Source: Chloroflexota bacterium (GTDB lineage Bacteria; Chloroflexota; Anaerolineae; Aggregatilineales; Phototrophicaceae). Taken from it: 64,000 nt of DNA. Made by a program: the position numbers and the translations under genes. The number at the start of each line of letters is the position of its first letter. Positions within the stretch are counted from its first letter, which is position 1. The stretch covers positions 62,001 to 126,000 of the forward strand of contig WTGJ01000020.1 of the NCBI GenBank assembly GCA_011523615.1, read 5' to 3'. Positions 37,301 to 46,016 of the stretch are shown one piece after another. The notes under the pieces were generated by a model, which saw only the letters and a list, made by a program, of their open reading frames with translations, ran no database searches and had not been told where the DNA came from.

Positions 37301-37974
37301 AACAACTGGAGACCGAATTCGAAGAACGATTGTTGCGCATGGGTCGTGCGGCGGGGCGTTCGGGCGCCTTGTTGCCGCAGGCGGTCTACGGCTACTTCCC
37401 GGCCAATGCCGATGGAGACGAACTGATCATCTGGGATGCCGAGCTGGCGGCGGATGGCGACCGACGGGAATTGGCTCGCTTCTCGTTTCCGCGCCAGCCC
37501 GATCGTCAACAGCTTTGCCTGGCCGATTATTTCACCCCCGTCGAGCGGGGCCAATGGGATACCTGCGTGTTGCAAATTGTGACGGTGGGGGAAGCGGCCA
37601 GCCGAGAAGTGGATCGCTTGCAAGCCGCCGATCAATACAGTGAGGCCTATTATTTTCACGGCCTCGCGGTGCAAAGCGCGGAAGCCACCGCCAATTACGT
37701 AACCGCACACATTCGCCGCGAGTTGAAGCTGCCGGAGAATCGAGGAAAACGGTATTCCTGGGGTTATCCTGCCTGCCCGGATTTGGCGGACCACCAGCGG
37801 GTCTGGCAGCTCATGCCCCCGGCGGCAACCGAGCTCAACATCCACCTGACGGAGGCACATCAGATCGTTCCGGAAGCGAGCACCGCCGCCATTTTCGCCC
37901 ACCATCCGCAAGCATCTTATTTCAGCGTCGGCAGTTTGGATCGTGTCGCGCAAATCCTTGATTCTGCCCGATGA
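34393..37974 (+). CDS. metH: Cobalamin-dependent methionine synthase
   Basis: An 1193-residue four-module enzyme that methylates homocysteine using 5-methyltetrahydrofolate. In order: homocysteine/zinc module with FDGAMGTS, GLNCSTGP and GGCCGTTPEHL (the three Cys ligands); folate module starting at LIGERVNSQGS; B12 module with the His-on loop DVHDIGKN near residue 765; and the SAM-dependent reactivation module with RYSWGYPACPD near the end. Length is normal for full MetH (about 1200). GTG 34393, GTG 34423 or ATG 34441 could be the start; none has a strong ribosome site. The gene overlaps the MTHFR gene, which makes its methyl donor. Confidence 0.96.
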   Translation: MLASSTDEQQVNPSQAMKSDRSYLEQLSQRVILFDGAMGTSIQAYSLSAADYGGENHLGCIDQLSITQPEIIREIHDSFLAVGCDAIETNTFRANRLTLAEFGLGEQTIAINEAAARIARTAADQASRDSGVRRFVAGSMGPSGKLPSGDDPDLSDWGFEALAELFQEQAQGLMLGGVDLLLLETSQDILEVKAAIHGIQRCFAEIGRRLPLQVQITLDTSGRMLFGTDIYGALTTLAALPVDLIGLNCSTGPEHMREPVRFLLEHSPFPISVMPNAGLPLNVAGEAVYPMQPTPFAELVSAFAQQGVQVIGGCCGTTPEHLQALYQQVHGQRYSASQQNGHFYASPPRNASTLPSASSAMTAFAIQQEPRPTLIGERVNSQGSRRVKKLLLEEDYDSIVQIAVDQVARGAHMLDVCVALTERTDETEQMATLVKKLSSAVPAPLIIDTTEAEVAEAALAVYPGRSIINGNNLENGRERIDAVLPIAKKYGAAVLSMTIDEAGMAHTRERKLSIAQRITEIAVQDHGFTPQDLIFDPLTFPLTTGQAELREDAHETLEGIRLIKQEIPGAFTCLGISNVSFGVSQSARGVLNSVFLYHAVAAGLDMAIVNPAHITPYAEIPQHQRSLAEDLIFNRDPEALARFIQFYEENSFAPSYTEKLDPTADLSAEEALHWHILHRRKEGVEQLIDDCLLRQDAVGVLNHVLLPAMKDVGDRFGAGELILPFVLQSAEVMKRSVRHLEQFMERSEGTSKGTVVLATVFGDVHDIGKNLVKTILSNNGYEVRDLGKQVPVNTIIDNAVEIQADAIGLSALLVSTSKQMPLVIQELAARNLAIPVLVGGAAINRKFGQRILFLGEEMQPYSAGVFYCRDAFEGLAVMEQLMSEEGEAFVADNETKARETLARPKPAERTRQRVRSNGHFPAAPDIPQPPFWGVRVIHQMPLEMVLQHLHKPELFRLSWGAKNTRGAEWEQLETEFEERLLRMGRAAGRSGALLPQAVYGYFPANADGDELIIWDAELAADGDRRELARFSFPRQPDRQQLCLADYFTPVERGQWDTCVLQIVTVGEAASREVDRLQAADQYSEAYYFHGLAVQSAEATANYVTAHIRRELKLPENRGKRYSWGYPACPDLADHQRVWQLMPPAATELNIHLTEAHQIVPEASTAAIFAHHPQASYFSVGSLDRVAQILDSAR

Positions 37975-38882
37975 ATGACCCGCCCTTGCGCTTACCCGAG
38001 CGCTTGGCCCGCGGCGATTCCCTCATTCATGTCGAAGTAACGCCGCCGCGCAGTTACTCTGCAGAACGCTTGCTCGACAACGTTCGCACGCTGCAAGCGG
38101 CGGGAGTGGATCTCGTCAATGTCGCCGATACGCCAACGGCTCGCTTGCGGATGTCGGCCTGGGCCATTTGCCACCTGGTGGAAGATCAACTGGCGCAAGA
38201 AACCGTGCTGCATTTCCCCACCCGCGGCCGCAACCTATTGCGGGTGCAAAGCGATCTGCTCGCCGCCCATGCCATCGGTTTGCGCAATGTCTTCGTCACT
38301 ATGGGCGATCCCGTGGATATTGGCGATTACCCGGGAGCGGGCAACACCTATGATTTGGCGCCCTCTGCTTTGATTGCGCTCATCAAGCGAAAGATGAATG
38401 CCGGCGTCGACTTGCGTGGTCGCTCCATCGGCGATCCCACTACCTACACAGTCGGTTGCGCCCTGAACGTCGCTGCGCCGGATCTGGCTAGAGAACTGAA
38501 AGTTCTGGCCCGCAAACAGAACGGCGGTGCAGATTTCGCCCTGTGCCAGGCTTTGTATGTGCCCGAGCGCCTCAGGCAATTTCATGATGAGTACGAAAGG
38601 GTGCATGGCGCCCCCTGCGCGCTGCCGCTGATCATCAGTTTGATGCCGCTTCAATCCCTCCGCCATGCCCGTTTCCTCCACGACAAAGTGCCCGGGATCT
38701 ACATCCCGCAGGAAATCATGCGCCGGATGGAACAGGCCAGAGATCCAGAAGCTGAGGGTATTTCCATTGCCCTGGAGATCCATGAGCAGCTGCAACCGCA
38801 GCCACAGGGGATCTACGTCATCCCCTCTTACGAACGTTACGACCTGGCGGCAGAGTTGATCCGCGCGATCCAATCTCGATAG
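37971..38882 (+). CDS. Methylenetetrahydrofolate reductase family protein
   Basis: A 303-residue TIM-barrel flavoprotein reducing 5,10-methylene- to 5-methyltetrahydrofolate. HVEVTPPRS near residue 20 (the E-x-x-PP motif of the MTHFR active site), VFVTMGDPVDIGDYPG for FAD/folate binding, and KQNGGADFALCQALY match the family. The ATG overlaps the metH stop. Translational coupling makes sense because MetH consumes its product. It belongs to the broad MTHFR family, not the strict E. coli MetF subgroup, so I give no symbol. Its last 46 bases overlap the convergent GT4 gene. Confidence 0.88.
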   Translation: MNDPPLRLPERLARGDSLIHVEVTPPRSYSAERLLDNVRTLQAAGVDLVNVADTPTARLRMSAWAICHLVEDQLAQETVLHFPTRGRNLLRVQSDLLAAHAIGLRNVFVTMGDPVDIGDYPGAGNTYDLAPSALIALIKRKMNAGVDLRGRSIGDPTTYTVGCALNVAAPDLARELKVLARKQNGGADFALCQALYVPERLRQFHDEYERVHGAPCALPLIISLMPLQSLRHARFLHDKVPGIYIPQEIMRRMEQARDPEAEGISIALEIHEQLQPQPQGIYVIPSYERYDLAAELIRAIQSR

Positions 38883-40042
38883 ACCTTCGTCGTCTCCGCC
38901 ACAACCTGCGGCCAGCTGAATCGTTCCCGCACGAGTTGCCGCCCGGCAACTGCCATCTGCGGCCAGCGCCCCCGAGCCGCCAGCCAATCGACGACCGCTT
39001 TCTGGATGGTGCTCACTTCCGGCTCCACCAACCAACCTGCCCCGCATTCGGCAACTTCTGGCATATGGCATTCGGGAGTGCAGATGATCGGCAAACCGGC
39101 GGCCAAGGCTTCCAGCATGGCCATGGACATCCCTTCACCCACTGCGGGCAACACGAAGCCATCGGCCGCAGCCCATGCGGCCAAACGATCTTCACCATTC
39201 AGATGACCCAACAGCGTGATTCTCCCGTCTGAAAATTTGCGAATCTTTTGGGCTTCCCCATCGTCTGGACCGGCGATCAGCAGGTGGAACTCCGGCTCTT
39301 CCAGGTTGTGCACGGCTTCGGCCAACAACGTGACTCCCTTCCTGCGGTGCAAACGGCCCAAAAAGAGCAAGATCGGTTCGTCCTGCAACCGAAGTCGTTC
39401 ACGAAAACGTCGGCGGAGCTGGGCGCGGTCGCTGGTTCGGAACAAATCCGGCTGGATGCCATTGGGAATGATCCTCGTGGCAACCGCAGCGTGGCCCATG
39501 GCCCGCCAGCACCGCTGCACTTCATCCTGCTCCGCTGCGGTCAAACAGATCACCTGATCAAAGAGCGGTGCCAACCGGCTGCCCAGCGCAGCATCCCACC
39601 CTCGTTTCGCCCAGCGACGGCCGGTGCGGTGGGTCAAAGTGCCATGGGGCGATAGCAGCAGCGGTTTGCGCATTTTCTTCGCGGCGAGCCGGCGCCACAG
39701 CAACCAATTCTCCATGGTACGAAACTCATGACAATGGATGACGTCGGCTTGCTCGATGAGCCGATCGTAGGTTTCTCCAGCGTCTTGCGGTGTGGACAGA
39801 TTCAACCGATGGCGCAAGGCGGGCCAGCGGTTCTTCATTCGGTAGATATCGACCTCATGGCGCGTTTCTCGGGCCTTCAGGCGGCGATGAATCGCGTGAC
39901 TCTCGGCATCGCTGGTCAAAATATCCACCGAAAGACCGGCAGAAACTTGCGCCTCTGCCAGACCCTCCAGAGCTCGAACCACGCCACCGAATGCGTAGGC
40001 CGGGGCATAATATGGCGAAAGGTGAAGGATTCGCAAATGCAC
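38837..40042 (-). CDS. Family 4 glycosyltransferase
   Basis: A 401-residue GT-B enzyme. N-terminal LHLSPYYAPAYAFGGVVRAL, acceptor-half LSPHGTLTHRTGRRWAKRGW, donor-half LFLGRLHRRKGVTLLAEAV and LPAVGEGMSMAMLEALAAGLPI (E-x7-E). It starts at GTG with AGGAA five bases upstream. It stands alone between the methionine operon and the antiporter gene. Homologues with the SPHGTL motif are common in exopolysaccharide clusters. Confidence 0.9.
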   Translation of the reverse strand: MHLRILHLSPYYAPAYAFGGVVRALEGLAEAQVSAGLSVDILTSDAESHAIHRRLKARETRHEVDIYRMKNRWPALRHRLNLSTPQDAGETYDRLIEQADVIHCHEFRTMENWLLWRRLAAKKMRKPLLLSPHGTLTHRTGRRWAKRGWDAALGSRLAPLFDQVICLTAAEQDEVQRCWRAMGHAAVATRIIPNGIQPDLFRTSDRAQLRRRFRERLRLQDEPILLFLGRLHRRKGVTLLAEAVHNLEEPEFHLLIAGPDDGEAQKIRKFSDGRITLLGHLNGEDRLAAWAAADGFVLPAVGEGMSMAMLEALAAGLPIICTPECHMPEVAECGAGWLVEPEVSTIQKAVVDWLAARGRWPQMAVAGRQLVRERFSWPQVVAETTKVYRDWIARINSAARS

Positions 40043-40124
40043 TTCTTCCTGAGCGGCTGCCGACTCTAATCTAGCAGGTACAGAACTCAGTAGGTAATAT
40101 GGGGCGGGAGCTGGAGAAGGACAT

Positions 40125-41192
40125 ATGCCGCGTATCCCCTGGAATTATGCTTTGCTCATCTTCGTTCCGATCACGATCGGCGCGATGTTTTTGGCTGCGG
40201 ATGAAACCATCATCTTCATCCTTGCCGCAGTGGCGGTGATCCCTTTAGCAGGCCTCGTCGGTGAAGGCACGGAAGAGCTGGCGCACCATACCGGGCCACA
40301 AATCGGTGGCTTGTTGAATGCCACACTGGGCAATGCGGCGGAGTTGATCATCACGATCTTCGCCATCCAGCGCGGCTTACTGGAATTGGTCAAGGCATCC
40401 ATCATCGGCTCGATCCTGGGCAATCTGCTGCTCATCATGGGTCTCTCTTTGTTTCTGGGTGGGTTAAAGAACGGTCTGCAAAGTTTCGATCGCCGCGATG
40501 CTGCCATGCATGCCGCGTTGATGTTGCTGGCGCTGGCCGCGTTGATGGTGCCTTCGCTATTCGATATCGCCATCGCTGACAACCCCAGTGCGGAGCTGCG
40601 GTTGAGCGAAGGCGTCGCCATCATCATGATGTTGCTGTATGCCATGAGCATATATTATTCGTTTCGCTCTTCGGCAAAAGAAAAACGCCTCCAGCGAGAA
40701 CCGGTCCACCCGCACGAATCAAAATGGACGGTGCGGCAATCGCTCGGGGTCTTGACCCTCTCCACACTGGGCATCGTCTGGATGAGTGAAGCATTGATTG
40801 GGGCAGTCGAAAGCGTGACGCATCAGCTGGGCCTCACCGAATTCTTCATCGGCATCATCATCATCCCTTTGGTTGGCAATGTCGCAGAACACCTGGTCGC
40901 CGTTCAGGTCGCCATCAAGAATCGCATGAATTTGAGCATGGCTGTCTCCATCGGCTCCAGCACTCAGATCGCCCTTTTTGTCGCCCCCCTGCTCGTGTTC
41001 ATCGCCCTGCTCTTCGGCGAGCGCTTGCTCCTCGTCTACAACAACTATGAGTTGGTGGCGCTGGCAGCGACATCGATCATCGCTGCATTCATCGCCCTGG
41101 ATGGCGAAACCAACTGGCTCGAGGGGGCGATGCTGCTGGCCCTTTACGCCATCCTGGCCCTGGCATTCTATTTCATCCCCGGGATGATCTGA
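40125..41192 (+). CDS. Calcium/proton antiporter (CaCA family, CAX type)
   Basis: A 355-residue protein with about eleven TM helices and the duplicated alpha repeats of cation/Ca2+ exchangers: GNAAELIITIFAI after GGLLNATL in the first half, and GNVAEHLVAVQVAIKNRMNLSM in the second. An acidic residue within each repeat binds the ion. A cytoplasmic basic loop around residue 185 separates the halves. A strong GGAGAAGGA site precedes the ATG. It would extrude Ca2+ using the proton gradient. The flavin reductase gene begins two bases after it. Confidence 0.93.
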   Translation: MPRIPWNYALLIFVPITIGAMFLAADETIIFILAAVAVIPLAGLVGEGTEELAHHTGPQIGGLLNATLGNAAELIITIFAIQRGLLELVKASIIGSILGNLLLIMGLSLFLGGLKNGLQSFDRRDAAMHAALMLLALAALMVPSLFDIAIADNPSAELRLSEGVAIIMMLLYAMSIYYSFRSSAKEKRLQREPVHPHESKWTVRQSLGVLTLSTLGIVWMSEALIGAVESVTHQLGLTEFFIGIIIIPLVGNVAEHLVAVQVAIKNRMNLSMAVSIGSSTQIALFVAPLLVFIALLFGERLLLVYNNYELVALAATSIIAAFIALDGETNWLEGAMLLALYAILALAFYFIPGMI

Positions 41193-41193
41193 G

Positions 41194-41811
41194 ATGGTTG
41201 CCATCGATCCCAAAGAACTCTCTGCTGCTGCCCTGGGCCGGCTGCTGACCGCCGCCATCACGCCCCGCGCCATCGGCTGGATCAGTACCCGGAGCACGGA
41301 TGGGATTGCCAACCTCGCTCCTTTCAGTTTCTTCACCGGGGTGAGTTATCAGCCTCCCACTGTGTTGTTCTGCGTCGGTCAACGGAATTCACAGGAACAC
41401 CGCTTCAAGGACACGCTGCAAAACGTGCAGGAAACGGGTGAATTTGCCGTCAATTTCGTGACCGAGACCCTGGCCGAAGCCATGAACCTCAGCGCTGTGG
41501 AAGCGCCGCCGCAGGTCGATGAATTCCTCCGCGCCGGGGTGACCGCCGCCGCGTCGCAGCAGATTCAGGCGCCACACGTTGCTGAATCACCCCTGCATTT
41601 CGAATGCAAGCTGCAACACTGCATCGCTACCGGCGCGGCACACATCGTCATTGGCGAAGTGATTCATGCGCGAGTCGACGCGGCCATCTACGCGGGCGAT
41701 GGCAGAATCCGCCTGGATCAATATCAACCCATCGGCCGAACCAGTGGGCCGGGTTACATTTTGCAGGGCGAGCGCTTCGAGATGCAGCGCCCTCCCCCAG
41801 AAATCACTTAG
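41194..41811 (+). CDS. Flavin reductase-like, FMN-binding split-barrel protein
   Basis: A 205-residue protein with the split-barrel features of the flavin reductase family: TPRAIGWISTRSTDGIANLAPFSFF at the N-terminus (FMN-binding SxxP/N-L-A-P-S-F), GEFAVNFV in the middle and a C-terminal IGRTSGPGY block. Family members bind FMN and reduce flavins with NAD(P)H or act on other small substrates. It is linked to the Ca2+ antiporter gene by a one-base gap. No monooxygenase partner is nearby. Confidence 0.88.
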   Translation: MVAIDPKELSAAALGRLLTAAITPRAIGWISTRSTDGIANLAPFSFFTGVSYQPPTVLFCVGQRNSQEHRFKDTLQNVQETGEFAVNFVTETLAEAMNLSAVEAPPQVDEFLRAGVTAAASQQIQAPHVAESPLHFECKLQHCIATGAAHIVIGEVIHARVDAAIYAGDGRIRLDQYQPIGRTSGPGYILQGERFEMQRPPPEIT

Positions 41812-42551
41812 ACCAGCGTCAATAGAATGGGCCGGCCACGCGTGATGACCACGGTATGTTCATACTGCGCCGAGAGGCTGCCATCGGTGGTGTGCAGGGT
41901 CCAGCCATCGGCCGCGGTCTTGACGTGGATCGCTCCGGTCGTCAGGAAGGGTTCCAGCGTGATCACCTGTCCTTCGTGAAGCCGCTCGGTCGCCGCGCGA
42001 TTGTTCCAGTTGGGCACCGAGGGGGCTTCATGAATTTTGCGCCCGATGCCATGCCCGCCCAATTCACGGATGCATTGATACCCGCCGCGCGTGGCAACGC
42101 GTTGCACCGCCCGGCCGATTTCCTGCAAGCGCACGCCGGCTTTGGCCACGCCAATCGCCGCCTCCAATGCGCGCTGGGTGTATTCACAGAGTCGGCGCAC
42201 TCCCGGTGAAACGGGGGGAATCGCCACGCTGGCGCCCGAATCGGCATAGTACCCAGCCAACTCGGCACAGACATCGATGTTCACCAGGTCGCCCGGCTGG
42301 ATGACGCGGGGGCCGGGGATGCCGTGGGCCGCTTCGTCGTTGATGCTGATGCACGTCGCACCAGGGTAGTTGTAATCCAGAATCGGAGCGGAACGCGCAC
42401 CGTGTCGTTCCAACTCCTGGGCACCCAGCTCATCTAGCTCTTTCGTCGTCATCCCAGCCTGAACACGTTCCTTCATCCGTTGCAAGGTCAAGGCCACGAT
42501 GCGACCGATGCGTTTGAGCGCGACCAATTGCGCTTCGTTTTCTACCGTCAT
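41808..42551 (-). CDS. map: Methionine aminopeptidase type I
   Basis: About 247 residues. It removes the N-terminal Met from nascent proteins. The five metal ligands of the pita-bread fold are visible: the two Asp in VNIDVCAELAGYYADSGAS, the His in GHGIGRKIHEAP, the first Glu in TLEPFL and the last Glu in SAQYEHTVVIT. The frame is open 39 bases further, but the ATG at 42551 overlaps the gatA stop (ATGA) and gives the usual type I length. Confidence 0.95.
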   Translation of the reverse strand: MTVENEAQLVALKRIGRIVALTLQRMKERVQAGMTTKELDELGAQELERHGARSAPILDYNYPGATCISINDEAAHGIPGPRVIQPGDLVNIDVCAELAGYYADSGASVAIPPVSPGVRRLCEYTQRALEAAIGVAKAGVRLQEIGRAVQRVATRGGYQCIRELGGHGIGRKIHEAPSVPNWNNRAATERLHEGQVITLEPFLTTGAIHVKTAADGWTLHTTDGSLSAQYEHTVVITRGRPILLTLV

Positions 42552-44038
42552 CAATCCTTCTCTATGGCTGTCGGTCGTCTCAAATGCCAATCGGTCTCTT
42601 GTTGGTAACGGTGAGCGGCTTGCAACAAATTCGCCTCCGCAAACGCAGGCGCCAGCAACTGCAAGCCGATCGGCAGGCCAGCCACATCAAAACCACAAGG
42701 GATGCTGATGCCACAAATGCCCGCCAGGTTGGCCGGAAGGACGAAGGCATCCGCCAGGTACATCTGCAAGGGATCGGCTAACTTTTCCCCCAATCGGAAT
42801 GCCGTCGTAGGCGCCGTCGGTGTGACCAGCAAGTCCACGGTTTGAAAGACCTGTTCAAACTCCGCCTGGATCAAATCACGCACTTGTGAAGCTTTGCCGT
42901 AAAACGCATCGTAATAGCCTGCGCTCAGGGCATACGTCCCCAACATGATCCGCCGCTTGACCTCAGAACCGAAGCCGCGGGTGCGCGTGTTTTGATAAAC
43001 TTCCCCGAGAGACTTGCCGGTTTCCCGCTGCCCGTAACGAATGCCATCATAACGGGCCAGATTGGCGCTCGCTTCGCTGGATGCGATCAGGTAGTATGTG
43101 GGTAGGGCATATTGCGTCGAAGGCAGTGAAACGGAGTAAATTACTGCGCCCAGCTGGCTCAGCAGTTCGATCGCCGCTTCGACGGCTGCCTTCACCTCCG
43201 CTTCGATATCCTCCACGAAGTATTCCTCAGCGATGCCGATTTTCGTACCGCGCAAATCCGCCTGTTCCAACCCAGCCACGTAATCGGGGACAACAGCATG
43301 GGCACAGTTCGCATCGCGCGGATCAGGACCGGCCATCACCTGCAAGAGGTGTGCAGCGTCTGCCGCGCTGCGCGCCAGGGGGCCGATCTGCTCCAGGGAG
43401 CTGCCAAAAGCGACCAATCCCCAGCGGGAAACGCGGCCATAACTGGGTTTCAGGGCTACCAAACCGGTGTACGCAGCCGGTTGACGGAGGCTGCCACCCG
43501 TGTCGCTGCCCAGGGCGGCTGCACAGAGCCCGGCACAAACCGCCGCCGCCGAACCACCACTGCTCCCCCCCGGAACGCGATCTTTTGACCAGGGATTCAA
43601 CACCGGCCCATAAGCGGAGTTCTCGTTGGATGAACCCATGCCAAATTCATCCATGTTCGTCGTTCCCAGGATGATGGCGCCGGCTGCTTCCAGGCGCTCG
43701 ATCACCGTAGCCGAATAAGGCGCGGTATATCCGCCCAAGATCCGCGAACCCGCTGTGGTCAGGGCGCCGGCTCGCGAGATGTTGTCTTTGTTCGCGATGG
43801 GGATGCCCAGCAAAGCACCCGTTTCCCCGGCCGCCAAACGCTCGTCGGCCGCCGCTGCTTGCCTCATGGCACGACCTTCATCAATGTGCACGAAACACTG
43901 CAATTCGTCATTCAGCGCTTTGATGCGATCCAAATAGAAAGACATCAAAGCCTGGGCGGTGTATTTTCCCGCCCGCAAATCTTTGTCGATCTGCTCGATG
44001 GTTGAGGATAAAACGTCGATTTCAGCGACCCTTCGCAC
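42551..44038 (-). CDS. gatA: Aspartyl/glutamyl-tRNA amidotransferase subunit A
   Basis: About 495 residues. The amidase-signature motif is present: VPGGSSGGSAAAVCAG with GSDTGGSLRQPAA, giving the Ser-cisSer-Lys triad (the Lys lies earlier, in GIPIANKDN). GatA releases ammonia from glutamine for the GatB-dependent amidation of Glu-tRNA(Gln) and/or Asp-tRNA(Asn). GatB and GatC are not in the window. Since AsnRS is encoded at 49139, its main job here is probably Gln-tRNA(Gln). An ATG at 44074 is in frame, but a TATACT box lies between it and the GTG at 44038, so the GTG is favoured. Confidence 0.94.
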   Translation of the reverse strand: MRRVAEIDVLSSTIEQIDKDLRAGKYTAQALMSFYLDRIKALNDELQCFVHIDEGRAMRQAAAADERLAAGETGALLGIPIANKDNISRAGALTTAGSRILGGYTAPYSATVIERLEAAGAIILGTTNMDEFGMGSSNENSAYGPVLNPWSKDRVPGGSSGGSAAAVCAGLCAAALGSDTGGSLRQPAAYTGLVALKPSYGRVSRWGLVAFGSSLEQIGPLARSAADAAHLLQVMAGPDPRDANCAHAVVPDYVAGLEQADLRGTKIGIAEEYFVEDIEAEVKAAVEAAIELLSQLGAVIYSVSLPSTQYALPTYYLIASSEASANLARYDGIRYGQRETGKSLGEVYQNTRTRGFGSEVKRRIMLGTYALSAGYYDAFYGKASQVRDLIQAEFEQVFQTVDLLVTPTAPTTAFRLGEKLADPLQMYLADAFVLPANLAGICGISIPCGFDVAGLPIGLQLLAPAFAEANLLQAAHRYQQETDWHLRRPTAIEKD

Positions 44039-44058
44039 GCCAAATGTTGCGCCCGCAG

Positions 44059-44122
44059 AGTATAGCAGAGCCATCCAGGGCCCAGGCGGCTGCTTGCAAG
44101 CAGGTGGGGCAATCGTTATAAT
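44059..44122. promoter_or_regulatory. Divergent promoters for gatA (minus) and the FHA gene (plus)
   Basis: Plus strand: TTGCAA (44094-44099), 17 bases, TATAAT (44117-44122), the best sigma-70-type promoter in the window, 56 bases before the FHA gene. Minus strand: TATACT (44064-44059) upstream of gatA, without a clear -35. Confidence 0.65.
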
Positions 44123-44178
44123 GCTCTGCTGGGAATCCGCTTCGATTCAAGCTGGTTTCGTGCACAAAGGCTGAACTC

Positions 44179-44886
44179 ATGCCACAGGTCCCGGAGCGCT
44201 ATCAACTGGTTGTTCAGCGCGGCCCCAAACCTGAGCAAATCTATGAATTACATCGCGAACTGGTCACCATCGGGCGGGATGTTGCGAATCACATCGTCTT
44301 CAGCGATCCGGAAGTGAGCCGCCGACACCTGCGCCTGCACCGTACGGAACGGGGCTACCAGGTGGTCGATCTCGATTCCACCAACGGCACGTACGTCAAC
44401 CAAACACGCGTCCGAGAATTGCAAGATCTGCAGAATGGAGATTTGATCGGCCTCGGAGAAACGATTCTCCTCAAGTACCAAGTCACTCCCGCGGTATATG
44501 ATGTCCCAGCGGTGGAAACGCCCACCCCTTCCCGCATTACACCCGAAGCGAGCGCCACCCCGGTGACGGACCCGGCGCTGAGGGATTTTGCGCCCCATGC
44601 TCCGCAACGAGCTGACATCGAAGCACCGCAGGCCATGCCCCGGCCAAAACCGATCGATACCAATGAGCTCCCGGCAACGGGCGGATATGGTTACGAAGAC
44701 TTGGGAGCGGAGGACGCGGGCAATCCCTGGCGCATCGTATTCTTCATTTTGATGCTGTTTCTGATTTTCTTCTGTTGCATCGTCACCATCGCCGCGATCT
44801 GGATCATCGATGAATCCTGTTCCTGGGATCAAATTCCCATCCTTTACGACTTGCTGCAGAATTTCGGATTTTCACAACAATGTTGA
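44179..44886 (+). CDS. FHA domain protein with C-terminal membrane anchor
   Basis: A 235-residue protein. The FHA domain spans about residues 20-100 with the phosphothreonine-binding set GRDVANHIV, SRRHL and STNGTYVN, all intact. A Pro/Thr/Ala-rich linker (about 110-170) precedes one TM helix near 192-215 (IVFFILMLFLIFFCCIVTIAAIWI) and a short Cys-containing tail. The topology implies a cytoplasmic FHA domain tethered to the membrane, to bind phosphorylated partners of a Ser/Thr kinase. No kinase gene is in the window. Confidence 0.9.
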   Translation: MPQVPERYQLVVQRGPKPEQIYELHRELVTIGRDVANHIVFSDPEVSRRHLRLHRTERGYQVVDLDSTNGTYVNQTRVRELQDLQNGDLIGLGETILLKYQVTPAVYDVPAVETPTPSRITPEASATPVTDPALRDFAPHAPQRADIEAPQAMPRPKPIDTNELPATGGYGYEDLGAEDAGNPWRIVFFILMLFLIFFCCIVTIAAIWIIDESCSWDQIPILYDLLQNFGFSQQC

Positions 44887-44923
44887 TGGGCCTTAGCCCA
44901 ACCATGAACTGGGAGCAACATTC

Positions 44924-46003
44924 ATGCAAGAATTAACCATAGATACCATCCAGGAACACCTGGGCGACGAAGCCAGTACCCTACTCGACCACAGCTGCAC
45001 CACGGTTTCGCAAGACGCGCTGCATTTGCCCGGGGGGGATTTTGTCAGCCGCGTTTGGGCAGATTCCGATCGCAATCCGCAAGTGCTGCGCAGCCTCCAA
45101 CAACTCCTCCAACACGGGCGCCTGGCGGGTACCGGCTATGTATCCATCCTGCCCGTAGATCAGGGGATCGAGCATTCCGCGGGCGCCTCTTTTGCGGCCA
45201 ACCCACAGTATTTTGATCCGGCCCGCATCGTGGAATTGGCCATCGAAGGGGGGTGCAATGCCGTGGCCAGCACCTTCGGCGTCCTGGGCGCAATGGCGAG
45301 GAAATACGCGCACCGCATCCCTTTCTTGGTCAAATTCAATCACAACGAGCTGTTGAGCTACCCCAATCGTTACGATCAATTCCGTTTCGGCACCGTAAGA
45401 GAAGCCTGGAATATGGGTGCAGTGGCGGTGGGCGCCACCGTCTACTACGGTTCGGCGGAGAGCCAACGGCAGATCGTTGAGGTGGCGGAAGCCTTTGCCG
45501 AAGCGCATGATTTGGGCATGGCGACCGTGCTCTGGTGTTATCTGCGCAATTCGGCCTTCCAAGTGGCTGGAATCAACCACGAAGGTTCCGCCGATCTCAC
45601 CGGTCAGGCCAACCATCTCGGCGCGACCATTCAGGCCGATATCGTCAAGCAGAAACAACCCACCAGCAATGGCGGTTACACGGCCTTGAATACCGGCGAT
45701 TCCTCCTATGGCAAGCTGGACCCCAGAATCTATACCGAGTTGAGTGGCGAACACCCGATTGACCTCACCCGTTATCAGGTGATCAACAGTTACATGGGCC
45801 GCGTCGGTTTGATCAATTCCGGTGGTGCGAGCGGGGCAAACGATTTTGCGCAGGCGGTCAAAACGGCCGTCATCAACAAGCGGGCGGGTGGCATGGGGCT
45901 CATCAGTGGTCGCAAAGCCTTCCAACGCCCTTTCGCGGAAGGGGTCGCGCTGTTAAATGCCATACAGGATGTGTATCTCTGCGAAGAAGTGACCGTAGCC
46001 TAG
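44924..46003 (+). CDS. Class I fructose-bisphosphate aldolase (DhnA/FbaB type)
   Basis: A 359-residue TIM-barrel aldolase. [19 protein letters not shown] near residue 70 is the DhnA-family signature, with [16 protein letters not shown] and VKQKQP further on as candidate Schiff-base lysine regions. It interconverts fructose 1,6-bisphosphate and triose phosphates without metal. A GGGAGCAA-type site precedes the ATG. It is monocistronic and convergent with the restriction-modification genes. Together with fbp it supports gluconeogenesis. Confidence 0.9.
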   Translation: MQELTIDTIQEHLGDEASTLLDHSCTTVSQDALHLPGGDFVSRVWADSDRNPQVLRSLQQLLQHGRLAGTGYVSILPVDQGIEHSAGASFAANPQYFDPARIVELAIEGGCNAVASTFGVLGAMARKYAHRIPFLVKFNHNELLSYPNRYDQFRFGTVREAWNMGAVAVGATVYYGSAESQRQIVEVAEAFAEAHDLGMATVLWCYLRNSAFQVAGINHEGSADLTGQANHLGATIQADIVKQKQPTSNGGYTALNTGDSSYGKLDPRIYTELSGEHPIDLTRYQVINSYMGRVGLINSGGASGANDFAQAVKTAVINKRAGGMGLISGRKAFQRPFAEGVALLNAIQDVYLCEEVTVA

Positions 46004-46016
46004 CTCATCTCAGGAA

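Noticed and set aside
44887-44900. Hairpin TGGGC-CTTA-GCCCA between the FHA and aldolase genes as a terminator
   Set aside because: Stem of only five pairs and no following T tract.
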